In this document: one piece after another, positions 33,101 through 42,865 of the stretch
How the letters are laid out: each line of letters starts with the position of its first letter
How positions within the stretch are numbered: position 1 is the stretch's first letter
Translations under genes and position numbers: made by a program
From: Lumbricus rubellus
Lineage: Eukaryota; Annelida; Clitellata; Crassiclitellata; Lumbricidae
Length of the DNA stretch: 64,000 nucleotides
Assembly: GCA_945859605.1 (NCBI GenBank)
Contig: OX243825.1
Coordinates: forward strand, 3,634,215-3,698,214
Reading direction: 5' to 3'
The notes under the pieces: generated by a model
Databases searched by the model: none
What the model saw: the letters and a program-made list of their open reading frames with translations, nothing else
Told to the model about the DNA's origin: nothing

Positions 33101-35187
33101 ACGACCTCTGTTGTCATAGGCCCTCGTCAAATTGGAATCCTCCTATTATTTTAGATATTAATATTATTTCTTCACACATCTACGGTTGACTCATCAGTAT
33201 TTTACAGGCTCATTAAGATCCATCTGTATCGCTTCTCTGAGTAGACTTCGGGACAAGGCACTATATAAATCCTTGAAAAAATTAATGAATTATCTGGTTT
33301 AGAAGAGAGGAAGAAAACTGTGCTCAGTAACTCACTTTGCAGTTGAGTTTACGGATGGGACGTGCGTTGGGAGCTGCAGGTAAAGGAACAACTTTTCTAC
33401 GTTTGACAAACGACTGACGTCCGCCTGAAAAGAAAGAATTTCATCGTTCATTCGTTCGTTACACGGAAATAACTAATCTCAGAGCTCTGTCATTTTTTGG
33501 TTTAGAATATCTTGTTTATGCAGTCTGTATGATTACATATTGGGTGAACCTCCCCCAGTGGGATGTTCATCTCTTCAGGACCTACCTTTGTAGCCAATGC
33601 ACTATTATTTTCTGCATTTGCTGTCATTTTGGGTATCTATTGAAACCAGAATCTGGTACTAGAAAGCAAGATGGATCAGTCATGCTTTAGTGAAGTGCTT
33701 ACAAGGAACCCATGGGTGAAACATATGTCTTCATCTCAGTGTTAGTTACATCAAAGACCTCTGATGAATCTGCATGTAATAACCTCTGGTGCTGTTACCT
33801 CTTGTGCAATTACCATATTCTACCCGATTTTGTACCTTATAACCTACGGTGCAACATGATTTCTGCTATCTTATTACTCATGGTGTTTTTTTACTAAAAC
33901 TGTTAACTGAATTTGTACCTTTTGATCTAGTCTTATTACCTTTGGTAATACCTGATTCTGCATTCTATACCTCCGGTGTTATCTGAATTTGTACTTAATC
34001 ACCTCTTGTGTTATTAAATTTTGGTGCTATCTGATTCTGCACCTCTGGTTTGAACTGATTTTGTATCTTTTGACCTATGGTGTTATTACCTATATAAGGT
34101 GTTGGCTGACATTGTATTATATGACATCTGGTCTAACCTTATTTTGCACGTTCTGACCTCATGATTACTAATGGCAATGGAAGAAACTGACATATATAAC
34201 AACTTTAAAGTTCACTTGTTTTTAATAAATTTATGACTAACCAGAATTTTTTCGATTGCCGCTCGTGACTCGGGACTACAAAACAAAATCAAGCACAACT
34301 TTAATTCAAAGTATTTCATTTTAAAATACTTGAATTTAAATGCTTTAACTAAAATACTTTTATTTAAATACTTAAATTTAAGCACTTTAAAATAAATGCT
34401 TTAACTTAAATACTTCAATTCAAGTATTTTAATTTAAACACTTTAACATAAATGCTTTAACTCAAATACTTCAATTTAAATGCTCTAATTTAAACACTTT
34501 AATATAAATGCTTTAATTTAAAAACTAAAATTTAAACACTATCGAAATTCACTGTTACGGCATTCACAACACCGAACGGCGTACATTTAAAACAAGACCA
34601 TTGTAACAAAAACAAAAAGATCTTCACCAAACAAACAGTCAAAAACAAGACCAAGATGAACTCTGCGATGGTACCAACCATATACCAAACACCATGTCTT
34701 AGAGATAGTATGAAAACACCTGGTCATCAGCGTTACTTTCCGGCAGTGGAGCTATATAAATCTTCTATTACCGTTACCAGGTCCACAATCCACATCAAGA
34801 TGGATCAACAACTTTGTCTCTAGAGTCCTTTTCAAGCACATTACTAAAGTGTAGTCTAACTATCGAATCAATTCAATTCCAATAACTGTTATTTACTATT
34901 ATTATTTCAATGTAATTTTTGTCTGTCTCAATGTACCAGGTTGCGGTTTGCCAACCTGCTTTTGCTCATTAAACGAATATCCATATATAGTTTTGATGGA
35001 CCTGTAGTTACGAATACGTGCGTGATGAACGGTAGGTTGTCAAAGGGTGGGACCACTGGAGAGTAATCACAGCACCCGGACACGCACTATTTATTATCAA
35101 GAGTTCAAGCTACCTGATTCCCCTCTCGAGACGTTCCTGTAGCCCTTCGGTCGTAGAGTCCAAACTTCCATCACTGAAAACAGACAT
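22956..35187 (-). CDS. RFX7: RFX5/RFX7-type winged-helix transcription factor (8 joined exons)
   Basis: RFX proteins bind X-box DNA in the nucleus. Joining minus-strand exons 35187-35114, 34275-34242, 33424-33336, 32989-32876, 30110-29991, 29307-29223, 27926-27701 and 27103-22956 gives one continuous frame of about 1,629 residues with GT..AG junctions in matching phase. Residues ~26-56 carry the coiled dimerisation segment ending VEKLFLYLQLP, diagnostic of RFX5/RFX7. Residues ~77-150 are the winged helix (AISWMKTHL, RQKVYDDYR, VFPQLTTRRLGSRG). Residues ~183-240 are the post-DBD helical domain shared by RFX5/7 (LILEWSYKLLSIPFESI). A basic coiled helix (HQLQRKLQERREIARQKQR) follows. The long Ser/Gly-rich tail keeps RFX7-like islands (SPGSNLSNCSL, RQRHHSAHDF, LQRSQSEP). 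Length is close to vertebrate RFX7, much longer than RFX5. Oddity: after SRG the family's KYxYxG reads KHMFGG. Confidence 0.92.
27104..27700 (-). other. RFX intron, AT-rich
   Basis: Between the last two coding exons; ATAATAATA-type low complexity and nothing else recognised. Confidence 0.8.
27701..27926 (-). CDS. RFX7: RFX gene, post-DBD helical domain exon
   Basis: Acceptor CGTACAG, donor AAAG|GTTGGT. Encodes 75 residues including DQAIRAASKLILEWSYKLL and AIHLISKSYVSQVSEEAF, aligning with the RFX5/7 segment after the winged helix. Confidence 0.9.
28809..29174. mobile_element. hAT MITE in an RFX intron (TSD CTTTAGGC)
   Basis: Starts CAGCGGTTCTCAAC, ends GTTGAGAACCGCTG, flanked by exact CTTTAGGC at 28,801-28,808 and 29,175-29,182. 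These ends are typical of animal hAT/Charlie-like elements. GGGGGTCCGYG occurs near both ends. It lies between the exons at 27,926 and 29,223. Confidence 0.92.
29223..29307 (-). CDS. RFX7: RFX gene, wing and linker exon
   Basis: Acceptor TTACTTCAG, donor CAG|GTATTT. Encodes HMFGGISFLMQPNSFTVPKI and an acidic end. The position corresponds to the PxLPxL ankyrin-binding motif of RFX5/RFX7; here only FTVPKI remains, without the first Pro. Confidence 0.85.
29824..29945. repeat. Simple repeat (CATCAT/ATTATC)n
   Basis: Imperfect trinucleotide tract in an RFX intron, just downstream (in transcript sense) of the recognition-helix exon. Confidence 0.8.
29991..30110 (-). CDS. RFX7: RFX gene, winged-helix exon 2 (recognition helix)
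   Basis: Acceptor CACGTAG, donor CCAA|GTGAGC. Encodes KFCAVHHLVDPVSVSDFKKI and VFPQLTTRRLGSRGDA; RRLGxRG is the invariant RFX core of the recognition helix and wing. Confidence 0.93.
30236..30300 (-). mobile_element. LINE 3'-end fragment
   Basis: Minus-strand GGGAGTGCTTCTGAGTAG and a truncated end match the terminal segment of the LINE at 494-1484. Only the tail remains. Confidence 0.5.
31147..31375 (+). repeat. 83-bp tandem repeat in the left arm of the Ginger-like element
   Basis: Units start GGAGGTGTGTTGATAATTA at 31,147, 31,230 and 31,313 (83-bp spacing, about 2.7 copies). The right arm has one unit only, so the arms are unequal. Confidence 0.9.
31473..31906 (+). pseudogene. Truncated Ginger/KRBA2-type integrase
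   Basis: Two overlapping frames, 31,473-31,655 and 31,631-31,906, belong to one protein but are offset. The first has SQFKERLVHLHTGDKKSVL; the second has DIFDIIKRVHVSTGHGGRDK and MMKVLSVKYANITREVV, the H-x-x-x-G-H..N-I-T-R pattern of the integrase zinc-binding N domain in KRBA2-like proteins. The paired cysteines and the whole DDE core are missing; after REVV the frame runs into a Lys/Phe-rich end. Not functional. Confidence 0.65.
32640..32842 (+). mobile_element. LINE 3' fragment
   Basis: The end segment GGCTGGGAGCGCTCATGAGTAG followed by TTGAAGGGGCGCTATAT matches the LINE at 494-1484, with decayed RT C-terminus upstream (CTGCAACCGGGAATGAGCTC). Confidence 0.7.
32876..32989 (-). CDS. RFX7: RFX gene, winged-helix exon 1
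   Basis: Acceptor TTTTCAG, donor ACAG|GTACCG. Encodes the first helices of the DNA-binding domain (SSAISWMKTHLTPNA, LLRQKVYDDY). Confidence 0.92.
33190..33285 (+). mobile_element. LINE 3' fragment
   Basis: CGCTTCTCTGAGTAGACTTC and GGCACTATATAAATCC are the degraded terminal segment of the same LINE family. Confidence 0.6.
33336..33424 (-). CDS. RFX7: RFX gene, dimerisation-motif exon
   Basis: Acceptor CTTTTCAG, donor AAA|GTGAGT. Encodes ADVSRLSNVEKLFLYLQLP plus a short linker, the RFX5/7 N-terminal signature. Confidence 0.9.
33690..34170. repeat. Degenerate tandem repeat in an RFX intron
   Basis: Blocks of the form TTACCTCTGGTGTTA and TGATTTTGTACCTT alternate irregularly for about 450 bp. 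The microexon lies about 70 bp beyond it. Confidence 0.6.
34242..34275 (-). CDS. RFX7: RFX gene, 34-nt microexon
   Basis: Acceptor TTTTGTAG, donor CTG|GTTAGT. Supplies SPESRAAIEKIL, which supplies the helix (SKVDCIL-like) expected before the LYLQLP motif and is the only candidate I found restoring both frame and homology. Confidence 0.8.
34300..34550. repeat. AT-rich degenerate tandem repeat
   Basis: 10-13 bp units such as AATTTAAATACTTT and AACATAAATGCTTT repeat about 20 times, immediately upstream in transcript sense of the microexon. Confidence 0.75.
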
Positions 35188-35254
35188 CTCCCACAAGAAC
35201 CGATTCTACCACATTCCATCCAACTTTCTTACGCCATTGCGTCTTGCAAACTGC
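35114..35254 (-). CDS. RFX7: RFX gene, exon with start codon
   Basis: Acceptor TTTTTCAG, then 67 non-coding bases, ATG at 35187-35185, and donor AG|GTAGCT. Encodes 24 residues beginning MSVFSDGSLDS and ending LQERLERGI, matching the helix that opens the RFX5/7 N-terminal domain. A further 5' non-coding exon must lie upstream. Confidence 0.8.
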
Positions 35255-36600
35255 CTGAAAAAGACAAATTACGTTAGATGTGGTAAGGTAACGTAATAAG
35301 TTAAATAGAATAGCCTATACCTGCTCGCACTGCCAGAAAAATCCCACGCTCTGATCCCTCACTCGGAAGGGCTTCTATACTTGGGTGCCAAACAGTAGAC
35401 ACTACTCCACCTAAATTAACCCTTTTGATGTCGTTTTAAAGTGTCACTGTGTTCAAGTGCTGACTGAACAGTAAGAGTATTATTCGCAGTATGCAACGAT
35501 CTAATTTCCAACAGTCTCCATCTTTTTCTCCACATACCATGACTAAGTCTGCCCTGGATGCTATCCAGGGCATTAACCTCCCAAGTCCTGCTTCGATCTG
35601 AAAACTTTGTTTGTCCCTGTAGCGTAGATCTGCTTGGCCTGCTAATAAAAATCCCCATTCGCCAATCTAAGATTTCTTTGAACGGTTAGAAACTATCAAT
35701 CGCATCAAATCAATCACTTTTATTTGATCTCACCCAATATAACCCATCACCGATACTCCATTATGATAAAAAAAATAATTACTGCGCTATAAAACAATCG
35801 GCCCACAGCTGAGATCAGCCACGTTTACCAACGTCTACACAAGAACTGATCTAACTATTGCCCAGTAAGTGATTTCTGACAAATAATCGCAAATAATAAT
35901 TAATAAGAAAATAAGAATAATTATTCTCTTTGCTGACAAATCACCTGAAAAATCGTTGTTTCTTATGCTATGTTTCACGCGCATGCGCACTGATGCTGGG
36001 TTGGCTCAGAAGCATCGAATGTAAATCTAAATAATGTTTGCGTTTCGAAAATTAATATAGCGCCTTTCATCATATTATAGCAAAGATTTGGCTACCTTCC
36101 TTCAGCGTCCGATGTAGATTTAAATTGATTAGGAACAAAACTTTGACTTCAAGCAAAATTATGCTTATTTACCATTGGACGGGTCTACTTCGTCTTCCAA
36201 AAGGGATGCCAGTTTTGATCACTAGCCTAGGCCTATAGGCCTACCATCATATCCGCCAGCTTGCGTTTCGAAATTACCGGACTCGCATAGGCCTACTACA
36301 CGAATGTGACGATGTGACGAGAGAAGGATTCTATGCTTCATTTACTGTCTTCCAGCGAGGATTGTACCGCTGCGGTGCTACGTGTTTTGCGACCACCAAG
36401 CAGGGACTGAAATATTTCGATCCTAAACTTAACTTAACATCATAGGCTCTATACGAGAAACTTTTCGGCTGTAGCCTAGCCTACTCTTATGGAGTTCATT
36501 CGCTTGTCACTCGTGTTATTTTTTGGCTGCGTGATCACTTTCAGATGACTTTGTCTGCTGTAGCGACTGTTTATTAACATCATAGGCCGCACGCTTTTGT
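35255..36600. other. Upstream region of the RFX gene
   Basis: Should contain a 5' non-coding exon and promoter. The 80-residue ORF at 35,416-35,658 shows no family resemblance. The one specific motif seen is an NRF1-type palindrome at 35,978. Confidence 0.4.
35978..35989. promoter_or_regulatory. NRF1-type site
   Basis: CGCGCATGCGCA is an exact match to the palindromic NRF1 consensus, common in TATA-less animal promoters. It lies about 0.8 kb upstream of the RFX start codon, next to CpG-containing sequence. Confidence 0.45.
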
Positions 36601-36607
36601 GCAAGAT

Positions 36608-36666
36608 ACACACACACACGCACGCACGCACGCTCGCTTGCACGCACGCACGCACGCACGCACGCG

Positions 36667-36734
<68 letters not shown>
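36608..36734. repeat. (CA)n/(CGCA)n microsatellite
   Basis: ACGC-type units give way to CGCG and then uninterrupted CA for about 60 bp. The open frames across it are artefacts. Confidence 0.98.
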
Positions 36735-36737
<3 letters not shown>

Positions 36738-36939
36738 TTCACGAAGTGCCTCATGGAGTCATGGTGGGTCAGCAATTCAGAGTGAAGACTTAGCAAACTT
36801 CAATTAATTAGGTCACTGCATGTCGGCGTGGTGGGGTTGTGGCCGGAGCGGGTCGAATCCTAAATTTCCCGGGCAACGTCGGGTACCCCAGCTAGTAATA
36901 GGCTAATTATAATTCCGACAAATTGTAAAATATAATAAT

Positions 36940-37610
36940 AATTAGTTGGCGTAGCCGTTGCTATAGCAACGTTTGCCTTCAATGTGTCGCATCATAGGTT
37001 TTGTTTAAAGACGCGTGAGCCAATCAGCAACGTTTCTACCGTTAAGCATGCGCTTGCAATGTTATATAAGTTAGGCCTCGTAGTTTAATGGGAAGCTCAA
37101 ACGAAGCTACTTAACTCGTGCTGTCGTCACAACCTCTGTTGCACGAGGAGGTCTATCGTCATTGTTTCAATTCATAAATAGCATTTAAAAGATCCTAGAT
37201 GGTCAACTAAGGTCACGGAGTAAGCAAGATACAGCTGCAAGCCCAGACGGTCTTGAGGTGTATACCTCGAAACCTCTCTAGAATAGGTGCTCCGACCACG
37301 GTCGAGGGTTCACCAGCAGTCCAAATAACATATACACGGGAGCTTCTCGGAAGGGGAGGTGGGAACGGGCTTTGTCCGTTCACGTGCGATAGGGTACACA
37401 GTGGGCAGCGTGCTTAGCGATCACTGTGAAGTGGCCGAGGAACCAGCTAGGATATCAATATAACACGTGTAGTAAAGCCGCATTGGAGGCGCCATCTTGT
37501 GGGACTACGCAACATTAAAGGGGTTTCGATCTCTTTCACTTCACTCCAACTGTTACAGCTCTGGCTAATCTTATTTGCTTGGCTAGTCATAATAAATCTG
37601 TCTGTAGTTT
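36940..37610 (-). repeat. X-box repeat (XBR) copy 5, inverted
   Basis: Reverse-complement order of copies 1-4: palindrome first (36,956), then GAGCCAATCAGCAACGTTTC, GGTCACGGAGTAAGCAAGATACAG, a CACGGGAGCTTC segment, and GTCATAATAAATCTGTCT at the far end. Same family, on the other side of the RFX gene. Confidence 0.75.
36956..36971. promoter_or_regulatory. X-box-like palindrome (XBR copy 5)
   Basis: Exact CGTTGCTATAGCAACG. Confidence 0.5.
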
Positions 37611-37889
37611 AGACAAAGAAATTAATTTTAAAAATAAAATAAAATGTGTGATGCTTGATGATGATGATGAGGAGGAGGAGGAGGAGGATTACGATCTTAG
37701 GCGTAGGAGACGGGGGTGCAGATGGGGCAAATACCCCCAAATTTCGGGCAAATCTGGTTTCGGCCAAGTAGACCCGGTAGGTAGGGAGATGGTTGGACGC
37801 TCTTTTCAGCCACAGCAACGCGTGGCCGGGTACAGCTAGTATTGAATAAACGAACATTACTTACTTACTTAATATTATTCCGGTGAATT

Positions 37890-38575
37890 GACAATATAAT
37901 TTGGCGCATAGACGTTGCTATAGCAACGTTTGTCATCATTGCGTCGCGTCATGATAGGCCTTGATTAAGGACGCACGAGCCAATCAGAAACGTTTATACC
38001 GTTAAGCATACACATAAATACAGTCACGATTCATGGCTTAATAGGCTGCTTAGTGTTTAAGCAGCTTTCACAAGAAATTAAAATCTTAGTCTCAAATTTC
38101 AATTCATGAATAACGATCAAAAAGTATCCTATATAGTCTGTGAACTAAGGTCACTGAGTGAGCAAGATACAGCTGCAAGCAAAGGGTACCAGTGCTTCTC
38201 CAGGATTACCAGGTCCAAGAGTAGTAACTCGGTACCTCTGGTAGGCTACCCCGGTCTCTGGATGGCCAGGGGGTTTACCAGCAATCCAAATCACGGGAGC
38301 TTTCCATGAGGGAAGGTGGGGCAGACCTTGTTGGTCGTAAGTCCGCGTGCGATAGAGCACACAGTGGGCAGCGTGCTTGGCGATCACAGTGAAGTGGCCG
38401 AGGAATCATGCAGCGAGGAAAACAATATAACACGCGTAGTAGAGTTGCCTGTTATGGTGACGCCATCTCTTGGGGCTATGCAAAATCTTCCACTTCACCC
38501 CAGTCATAGCTCTGACTAATCACTCTCAGTAAATCTTCAAGTAATAATAAATCTGTCTATATAGTTTATTAGACA
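37890..38575 (-). repeat. X-box repeat (XBR) copy 6, inverted
   Basis: Same inverted order: palindrome at 37,913, GAGCCAATCAGAAACGTTTA, GGTCACTGAGTGAGCAAGATACAG, GGGAGCTTTCCATGAGGGAA, and GTAATAATAAATCTGTCTAT at the end. Confidence 0.75.
37913..37928. promoter_or_regulatory. X-box-like palindrome (XBR copy 6)
   Basis: Exact CGTTGCTATAGCAACG. Confidence 0.5.
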
Positions 38576-38958
38576 TAATCGCTTAGGAAGCAGTTAACAA
38601 CTGTTAACATGACGTCACAGGAGTCTAACATTCCTCCCATTAGGAAGAAACGTCATCTAAAACCTTGCATCTATTTCCCCAAAATTACCTTAGTGGAGAA
38701 ACACTGGAGATATCAAGTTAAACCATACCCGGTATGGACGTAATTGAAAGTAGCCATATTATAGGGCCTAATATAGGCCAACGTAATGTATCTGTCTCTT
38801 CGCATAGGCCCTACATACAAATATATTCAACAGTTCTCAGACAGAACTGAGAAGTCATTTTTGTCTTGGAATTAGGGAACTCTTCAGGGTATGGTGGTGT
38901 GACAGCAGCTATAGATAATACAGGCTACGTTAAGACAGAATAATATTATTATTATTAT

Positions 38959-39265
38959 GGGCGTCCGCAGAAATTTTTCTAGGGAGGCGCAAAACTTGTA
39001 AATATTTGTCGCATGGTCTAAAAAAATAATCTAATTTTAATGGACCCAGTTTGAATTTCCATATTACCACGAGAAAATCCTATAGACTATAGGCTATAGC
39101 CTATCTATACGTTATGCGCCCAAAGAAAGATAGGTTCAACTTGTAGAACGAATCGATATTCACATTGAAAATCGCGTTGTAACAATCACAACTAAATAAT
39201 CTACATTTATGTGCAACTATGCGAAAAATCCAGGGGGGCGCACTTGCGCCCCCCTGCGGACGCCC
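38959..39265. mobile_element. Probable hAT MITE with GGGCGTCCGCAG ends
   Basis: Starts GGGCGTCCGCAG, ends CTGCGGACGCCC. The flanks ATTATTAT and ATGATTAT are an 8-bp duplication with one mismatch, but the left flank is low complexity, so exact limits are uncertain. The ORFs on it are artefacts. Confidence 0.65.
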
Positions 39266-39952
39266 ATGATTATTATAAGGACTTGCCAAATTCGGCATGA
39301 GGCATATGTAGCCTACAGCCGCCTGAACGTTAGCCTAAAGTTGACGGTAGCGCTACAGAAGTTCTCCTGCCAATGCTACATGTGTTCCGCCAAAAATGGG
39401 AAAGGTCATTCCAAGATGAAAGACGTACAAGATAGGAAATGTAAATGTACTCGGATTTTATATAGCACCCGTATTTTGATGGCGTCGACCCTGTGCATTT
39501 TTTAATGAATTGATATGGCTGAGATCCTTCACCATTGCTGCAGGTCTTCCGTTTGAATGGACGCTACGCCGTTTAGGTGCACGGACCGAGATTTTAAATC
39601 TCTGAAATAAGCCGCCTTCGAGAAGTGAACCGATGTCGATCCGTACGCTTTCTTTTACAGTGTCGCGTAGATACGCGCGGCCAGCGCTCTTGCCGATGTA
39701 GTTAACTGGGCTTGGTATTGGACCATAAGCAGTGTTGAGCCACAGGGATGACAAAATGATGACGATTTAGAGAGCGGAGAGGAGGAGGAGGAGGAAGAAG
39801 AGAAACGTCAGCGGTCCAGTTGGCTTATGATGCAAATGACGTCGTGCTGACGTCATTAATGTGACTGGAACTTTTATATTTTCACCAGTGTTAGACAAAT
39901 ATGTCGGGATTAAAACGGCATTTGAATTGGAAAAATCGCTGATTATTTACTA
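39266..39952. other. Region downstream of the small heat-shock gene
   Basis: A 98-residue minus-strand ORF at 39,458-39,754 has no family resemblance I can name and no convincing splice context. Otherwise empty. Confidence 0.4.
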
Positions 39953-39958
39953 TTTATT
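39953..39958 (-). terminator. Candidate poly(A) signal of the small heat-shock gene
   Basis: Minus-strand AATAAA about 115 bases past the stop codon at 40,074. Confidence 0.5.
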
Positions 39959-40073
39959 TTCATATTTACAAAATCGGTTTCCTTTTTTCCAAAAGATTCG
40001 ACGTCAGTTCAAACATCTTCTGCTAAATGTCTAAATCCTCTGCACTCTCTCCATCAGTTCTTCTTCCTCGTTC

Positions 40074-41209
40074 TTATTCCTCACCGTCCGGAAGCAGCTG
40101 CGCCGTGATCCTCAGCAGACCCTGCTCCGTCAGACCAGCCTTAAGCGTCTTCGAAGAGATCCTCGCCGGTAGATCGAACTCCCTTACGAGGCTGGCCGTC
40201 ATCCGACTACAGTCCGTCACCTCCGTCCTCTCGGCACTAACGACGACCTTCACCGGGTTCCTGACCTTGACCGTCACGTCATCCGACCCAAAGAGCCGCC
40301 CTACATCGACGCAAAGACTGAGGACGTTCACCCCGTCCTTCACCTTGACCACAGGGACGTTCAAAACACTTGGCGACGAGGATGTGGATACAGCAGAGTG
40401 TATGGGACCATGAGTAATGCTGCTGGTACTGCTGCAGTTAAGTGGGTTACTCGTGCGATTGTGATGCTGAGTGATGACTGGTTTCTGATGGAGAAGTGGC
40501 GCTTCGGCGACGATTCTTCCGTCAACTATGGAGCAGCTGAGACCTCCGACATCCACATCCCCTGGCAGCCGTATCCGTCGACTGAATTCGTTCGTCGTCT
40601 TCCGTCCGCCGTCCGAATCCTCTCGGATGGCGTGGATCTCGATCCGCGATCCCGGATGAACCGTCACCGATATGTCCTCGCGGTCGAATCCCTCCGCGTC
40701 GAAGTCCATCCGGAACTTCCGGTGTCCCGTGTCCGAGCAGTCGACGTAGAGACTCGGTTTTCGAGGAGTGTGAAGGAAACCGGAAGCGTCTTCGAAACAG
40801 TCGTCGCTTGAGTCCAACCTTAGGAAGTCATCGCTACCTCTACTCATGAGAGAGTCCAGTCCGTTAGATCTGGGGTGCACTCCGCTGAATGAATTCCCAG
40901 ACCGTGACCTTTGATTCCTGTCCAAGGTGACGGACTGGGACGTCCGGCCTCGACGTTTCGTGGGTTCCTTCGAACTGCGATCATCTAGGTCGCGGAAGAG
41001 GTTCTCAACTGATGAGTCCATCTCCTTTTCCAGGGATATGCTGCCTCGCCTCGATGATGAGGCGTTGCGAGGGAGGTTCTCAAGACTTCCGGTCAGCTCG
41101 TTCCTAAGCCAGGGTCTCCTCGTCGTCAACAGATGACGGATGACGATCGGCTGAGGAACTCGAGCGGAAGTTCCAGTCCGTTGAGCCATGTCCTTCCAGT
41201 ATCGTATGG
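40074..41209 (-). CDS. Small heat-shock protein with two alpha-crystallin domains
   Basis: ATP-independent chaperone fold. From ATG 41,189 the ORF is 371 residues. Residues ~1-150 are a Ser/Arg-rich N-terminal region. Alpha-crystallin domain 1 is at ~153-235 (RKFRMDFDAEGFDREDISV, then EFSRRIRLPGDVDVGGLSCS and DGRIVAEAP). A Ser/His linker follows, then domain 2 at ~278-366 (VNVLSLCVDVGRLFGSDDVT, then SLVREFDLPARISSKTLKAG and QGLLRITAQL). The protein ends seven residues later and lacks the usual C-terminal I-x-I/V motif. The frame stays open upstream of the ATG to a good acceptor (TTGTTTCAG, exon from 41,209), adding IRYWKD, so an upstream coding exon may exist. Tandem-domain sHSPs are known in flatworms but uncommon. 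Confidence 0.85.
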
Positions 41210-41289
41210 CTGAAACAATGACAATGTCTTCTTAAGTCAATGCATTACATGGGTCCTGATAGGCCTTGTTCACTTAGTAGGCCTTTACA

Positions 41290-41490
41290 TAGATTCATAG
41301 ATACATACGTTTACAGAAGGACGGGCGGACGTACAGTTAGACAGACCAGACAGATAGACAGACATGCTGATGGAGGACAGATAGGCTACATGCACATATT
41401 CATTATTAATACTTACAGGCAGAGAAACATGTAGAAGACAGTCTACAAGCAGACAACAAGACAGACCAACGCACACGTCAACAGTGAGAC
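41290..41490. repeat. CAGA-rich simple repeat
   Basis: Imperfect ACAGAC/AGACAG units; the 41,285-41,620 ORF over it is an artefact. Confidence 0.7.
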
Positions 41491-41579
41491 AGGCAGATAC
41501 CCCTTCTCCTTCTCTTTCTCCACCTCTTCTTCCAGAAACGACAGCAACAATAAGAAGAACAGCAACATCACTGCTGACA

Positions 41580-41910
41580 CAGGGGCGGATCCAGGGGGGC
41601 CGGATTGGCCCCCCCCCCATTGAAAACTGCCATGGGACGTGGCCACCCCATTTGGTCCGAAATTAGCAATACGAATATGGGTACAATGGATATTGGCCCC
41701 CCTATTCGGAAAATTGTATGGGACGTGGCCCCCCCGCTCGGTTTTGAAGTTGAGGACTAAAAAAAAAAGGTCATCAACTTTTTGGCGGATGAAATGGTAT
41801 GTTTCTCTCCAGAAAATTTTGGCAGATGACAAAAAAACTTTTTCTTAGAAATTTTCTTGGTTTTTCCCAAGATTTTGGCCCCCCTAAAAACAGCTCTGGA
41901 TCCGCCACTA
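41580..41910. mobile_element. hAT-like MITE with GGCGGATCCAG ends (TSD TGCTGACA)
   Basis: Starts CAGGGGCGGATCCAG, ends CTGGATCCGCCACTA, flanked by exact TGCTGACA (41,572-41,579 and 41,911-41,918). Same end type as 3,681-3,983 and the same GGCGGATGAAATGGTATG interior module. Confidence 0.9.
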
Positions 41911-42865
41911 TGCTGACACGCCTACAGACCAACTGCCACCAGTTTACATCTATGCCAATCAGATCGATGGTCATCAAACGATTTTGTTTAACACATTCAA
42001 ACCGTTTCTTGTTTTTTACAAACAACGATAACAAACTATAGCCTACTCCATAGCGGTATTCCCAATTTACGGCATCCTGCTTTAGACATACTTAAATTGC
42101 TATACATAATAATTAATAAGCATACATACAGGCATACATGCATGCACACATGCAGATAGACTTCCTCCTCCTCCGCCCTCCTCCTCCTCTTCCTCCTTCT
42201 CCTCAGTGCTATTAGTGTAAACAAATAAGTGCCTGGACGCCCCTTACTTTTCCAAAAGAAGTGCCAGGACGCCTCTTACATTTTCAGGTGTGCTGGCCAA
42301 ATAAGTGGCAGGACGGCATAGCCTCCTGAGACCCGACGCTTGGCCTGTGAATTTTTCTAATTTTTTTTTATTTTTCCTAACTAGTTTACATATGAATAGA
42401 CTAGTAACAATGATTTTTTGGCAAGATTATTATAATTTATATAAAATATTTGATGTCCATTTAAATGGACACCGGGTCTCGGTACCATGTGTCCATTATA
42501 ATGGACAATCAAGTATGCTCAAGTACACACACCAGAAAGAAAGTGTAATAATCAGTATTATTTTGTCTAGAAGACAATGCTGAATTGCCACATTATGTAA
42601 GTTGCCAAATCAAACCAAAAAACTTGTAAAATGCTACACATATTTAATATATGTAAAAAAATGTTCAAACTAGAGAGAAAATCTAAATTATGTAAGAACG
42701 CTAGCATGAAATATAAAAAAAATATTGTCTCTTAAACTATTAAGATATGCAGGCACATTTGTACATTTCATAATACTGGTGTCCTGTTCTGTCCACTATA
42801 GATTGTAAAATGCTAAACATATTTCAGATATGTAAACAAAATGTTCAAACTAAAGAGAAAATCAG

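Noticed and set aside
33570..33640. Alternative 16-nt microexon with strong donor GTAGGT
   Set aside because: Phase fits, but it leaves out the conserved helix before LYLQLP.
34842..34980. Alternative microexon for the RFX gene near 34,945 (AG|GTTGGC..CCTG|GTACAT)
   Set aside because: Phase fits, but the peptide does not match the family helix and the donor is weak; 34,242-34,275 fits both.
39458..39754. 98-residue ORF as a gene
   Set aside because: No recognisable family, no splice partners and no supporting context.
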